From NCBI GenBank assembly GCA_017616895.1, contig JAFZXE010000024.1, positions 1-64,000 of the forward strand: a stretch of DNA of 64,000 bases, in the 5' to 3' direction. This stretch comes from Bacteroidales bacterium. GTDB taxonomy: Bacteria; Bacteroidota; Bacteroidia; Bacteroidales; P3. The position numbers and the translations under genes were made by a program. Below, one piece after another: positions 61,935-64,000 of this stretch; the stretch's first letter is position 1, and each line of letters starts with the position of its first letter. The notes under the pieces are model-generated. The model was not told the DNA's origin. It ran no database searches and was given only the letters and a program-made list of their open reading frames with translations.

Positions 61935-64000
61935 ATGGCAACTCGGCGATATATAGTGAGTTTGATGCTGGCGGTTATGATGCTGGCAGTGGAGGGATTG
62001 CGTTGCCAGTGCTCGAATTTTGTGGTTGGAGGCAGCCGAGCGACGACTTTCGAGGTGCCTGTTAATAACTATTACAAGTACAGCGTCACGGAGATGATAT
62101 ACACTGCGGAGGAGATAGACGCGCAGCCGGGAACGATAACGTCGATAGGGTTCGAGTATGCGTACGGAACCACGATGGCGAGGAAGAATAGTGTGAAAAT
62201 ATATATGGCGAACGTGATGCAGTCGGAGTTTGCGAGTACTACGGACTGGGTAGTGACGGGGTTGACACAGGTGTATAGCGGGATTCTGAACTGTCAGAGG
62301 GGTTGGAACACGTTTCAGTTTAACGGAGGGGGCTTTGAGTGGACGGGGGGTAACCTGCTGGTGGTGATAGACGACAACTCGGACAACTATGACGGGCCGG
62401 AGTATAAGTGGTACTGCTCGGAGGCATCGGGGATGAGGGTGTTGAGAATTCAGAGTGAGGATAACAACTACACGATATCAAGTACGGATGCCAATAGTGT
62501 GAGCAACAGTACTGGCTCGTTGTCATCAAGGAGACCGAACACGCAGTTTTGCATAGACGAGAACTGCAGCAAGCGGACGGGGAAATTGCAGTTCAGCGGA
62601 GAAAGTTTCACGTATGTTGTGGGTGGCGGCGATTTCGTGGAGCCGACGCTGGATACGTCAACGTCGGCGAGCCTGCATCCATATACTGGAACGGTGACGT
62701 ATGCATCGAGCGATGAAAGTATCGCAACGGTGGATGCGAACACGGGAGAGGTGACTTTCGTTGGAGGATATGGAACGGTTATAATCACGGCGACAGCGAT
62801 ATATGGGGATTACTGCCCAGTGAAGGCACGGTATATGATAACGGTGTATGACGGATGTCCTGTGATAGGAGAGGGGACGGCGTCGATTAGTTCGGCACCG
62901 ATATACGGATCGTTCAAAAACAGCTACGACCAGATGCTGTTTACGCCAGAGGAGGTCGGTGCGGCAGGACGAATCACGAAGGTGGGGTGGAACGCAAGGG
63001 GTGCAAACATGCAGCCGAGGCGGCTGGACATATACATGGGTGAGACGGAAAGAACTGAGTTTGCAACAACGGCGGACTGGATAGAGTCGGGGGTGTTGCA
63101 GCTGGTCTATAGCGAGACGTCGCAGACTTGGGATGCGGGTTGGAACGAGTTCAGCGTGGATTTCCAATATTCGGCTTTGAACAACTTGGTTGTGGCAGTG
63201 GATTGTGAAGCAACGGCTTCGTCGTCGATGTCGTTTGTGGGCAGCCAGACAACTGGCAACAGCGTGATATATGCGTATAGCGACACATACAACGTGGATC
63301 CGGCGACGATAGGTACTTATACGGGAACCAAGTCGGTTTCGAGTGCGCGTCCGAACACGAAGATATGCATAGAACCGTGCGAGGTGGAACCGACGTTCAG
63401 ATTTGAGGACGGTTTGTCGATATGCCAGTCGGGAACGAGCTGCGGCTTGACGGTTGAGAACAGCTCGACAGCGACGGCGCACTACTACTCGTCGGACGAG
63501 ACGGTGGCGACGGTTGACGAGCTGACGGGCACGGTGACGCCGTTGGCTTTGGGAACGACAACAATCACGGCAATAATAGGGATGGACGGGAACTACTGCC
63601 CATCCAAGGCTAGCTATGAATTGCAGGTGGTTTGTCCAGCCAAGGAGCCTACGGTGAGCGGAATGTCGGTGTGTTCGGACACGACGGTGGATTTGACCGC
63701 GTCGGCGGACGGAACGGGAGAGATTAGGTGGTATGAAGCGGAAAATTCGACTGTGCCGATGTGGATAGGAGATACTTATACGGCAACTGTTACGGCCACG
63801 ACGACATATTATGTTGAGACATACAACGCAACATTTGACTGCTACAGTGATAGAGTACCTTTGACGGTGGAGGTGCATGGGCCCGTATATCATACGGAAA
63901 CTGTCGGCGCGGTGTGTGACTCGTTTGTTTGGGCACGGACGGGACAGGCATACTACGAGTCGGGAACATACGTGGATAACAGGCTTACGGCGTTTGGATG
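61935..64000 (+). CDS. T9SS-cargo-like surface protein, cut by window end (partial)
   Basis: The frame is open from the ATG at 61935 to the last base (688 complete codons, no stop). A signal peptide (MATRRYIVSLMLAVMMLAVEG...) is followed by the same order as the 53610 protein. This is module copy 1 with ITSIGFEYAYG, IYMAN, TTDWVVTGLTQVYSG and NLLVVIDDNS; a Big2-like domain; module copy 2 with NSYDQMLFTPEEVG and DIYMGETERTEF; a second Big2-like domain; and an Ig-like domain with IRWYEAE. At the very end a Cys-flanked repeat begins (AVCDSFVWARTGQAYY). It is a paralogue of 53610, and a type B sorting domain is expected beyond the edge. Confidence 0.88.
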   Translation, partial: MATRRYIVSLMLAVMMLAVEGLRCQCSNFVVGGSRATTFEVPVNNYYKYSVTEMIYTAEEIDAQPGTITSIGFEYAYGTTMARKNSVKIYMANVMQSEFASTTDWVVTGLTQVYSGILNCQRGWNTFQFNGGGFEWTGGNLLVVIDDNSDNYDGPEYKWYCSEASGMRVLRIQSEDNNYTISSTDANSVSNSTGSLSSRRPNTQFCIDENCSKRTGKLQFSGESFTYVVGGGDFVEPTLDTSTSASLHPYTGTVTYASSDESIATVDANTGEVTFVGGYGTVIITATAIYGDYCPVKARYMITVYDGCPVIGEGTASISSAPIYGSFKNSYDQMLFTPEEVGAAGRITKVGWNARGANMQPRRLDIYMGETERTEFATTADWIESGVLQLVYSETSQTWDAGWNEFSVDFQYSALNNLVVAVDCEATASSSMSFVGSQTTGNSVIYAYSDTYNVDPATIGTYTGTKSVSSARPNTKICIEPCEVEPTFRFEDGLSICQSGTSCGLTVENSSTATAHYYSSDETVATVDELTGTVTPLALGTTTITAIIGMDGNYCPSKASYELQVVCPAKEPTVSGMSVCSDTTVDLTASADGTGEIRWYEAENSTVPMWIGDTYTATVTATTTYYVETYNATFDCYSDRVPLTVEVHGPVYHTETVGAVCDSFVWARTGQAYYESGTYVDNRLTAFG

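Noticed and set aside
62658-63893. 411-residue minus-strand frame
   Set aside because: It is antisense to the partial 61935 gene, whose modules are well supported, and it is very Arg/His-rich without a signal or domain.

Overview
The window is chromosomal DNA of a Bacteroidota bacterium, most likely order Bacteroidales. Three things show this. The promoters are of the TTTG-N19/20-TAnnTTTG type instead of sigma70. Secreted proteins end in type IX secretion (T9SS) type A and type B sorting domains. Gene families typical of the phylum are present (DUF4249, DUF4190, DUF2752, a TlpA thioredoxin with a probable DUF4369 domain, SprB repeats). Lysine 5,6-aminomutase and the hydrogenase maturase HydF suggest an anaerobic, possibly gut-type, fermenting lifestyle. 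I cannot name a genus.

Layout. Bases 1-22 are the 5' end of a 16S rRNA gene on the minus strand, with two promoters behind it. From 0.5 to 8.2 kb there are small membrane proteins and a lipoprotein, a membrane Ser/Thr kinase divergent from a small regulator-like gene, folA, hydF, a small exported protein and an HD-GNAT fusion. Two tRNA-Val genes lie at 8.5 kb. From 8.7 to 13 kb are a PPDK-like protein without its PEP barrel, a LysE-type exporter and a degenerate AIR-synthase-like gene. A 1920-residue T9SS subtilase fills 13-18.8 kb. A minus-strand block at 19-28.4 kb holds panB, a secreted protein, a MoxR ATPase, three SurA/PpiC-type periplasmic folding factors and guaB. A nested palindromic element sits inside this block.

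From 28.6 to 33.8 kb a plus-strand run encodes a TlpA-type lipoprotein, a TPR protein, a Big2 lipoprotein and two glycosyltransferases, followed by a convergent histidine kinase. From 35.7 to 42 kb are mtnN, an MNT/HEPN toxin-antitoxin pair, tRNA-Arg, a CPBP protease, HU, a 29-residue basic protein, RNase G, a GH25 lysozyme and a LolA-like protein. Lysine fermentation genes kamD, kamE and a CoA-transferase B subunit follow at 42.3-45.4 kb. Next come an outer-membrane barrel protein, a large GH2 protein lacking both catalytic glutamates, tcdA, a DUF4249 lipoprotein and trigger factor. The window ends with three tandem T9SS cargo genes, the last one cut off by the window edge.

Main observations. 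(1) Five intergenic regions contain degenerate tandem arrays that all keep an exact 11-bp phase, in one case over about 31 units. (2) Three proteins look like enzyme folds with lost catalytic parts (PPDK-like, GH2, AIRS-like). (3) One Cys-flanked repeat family is shared by the subtilase and the three adhesin-like T9SS proteins. (4) A 165-bp element is made of three nested inverted repeats.
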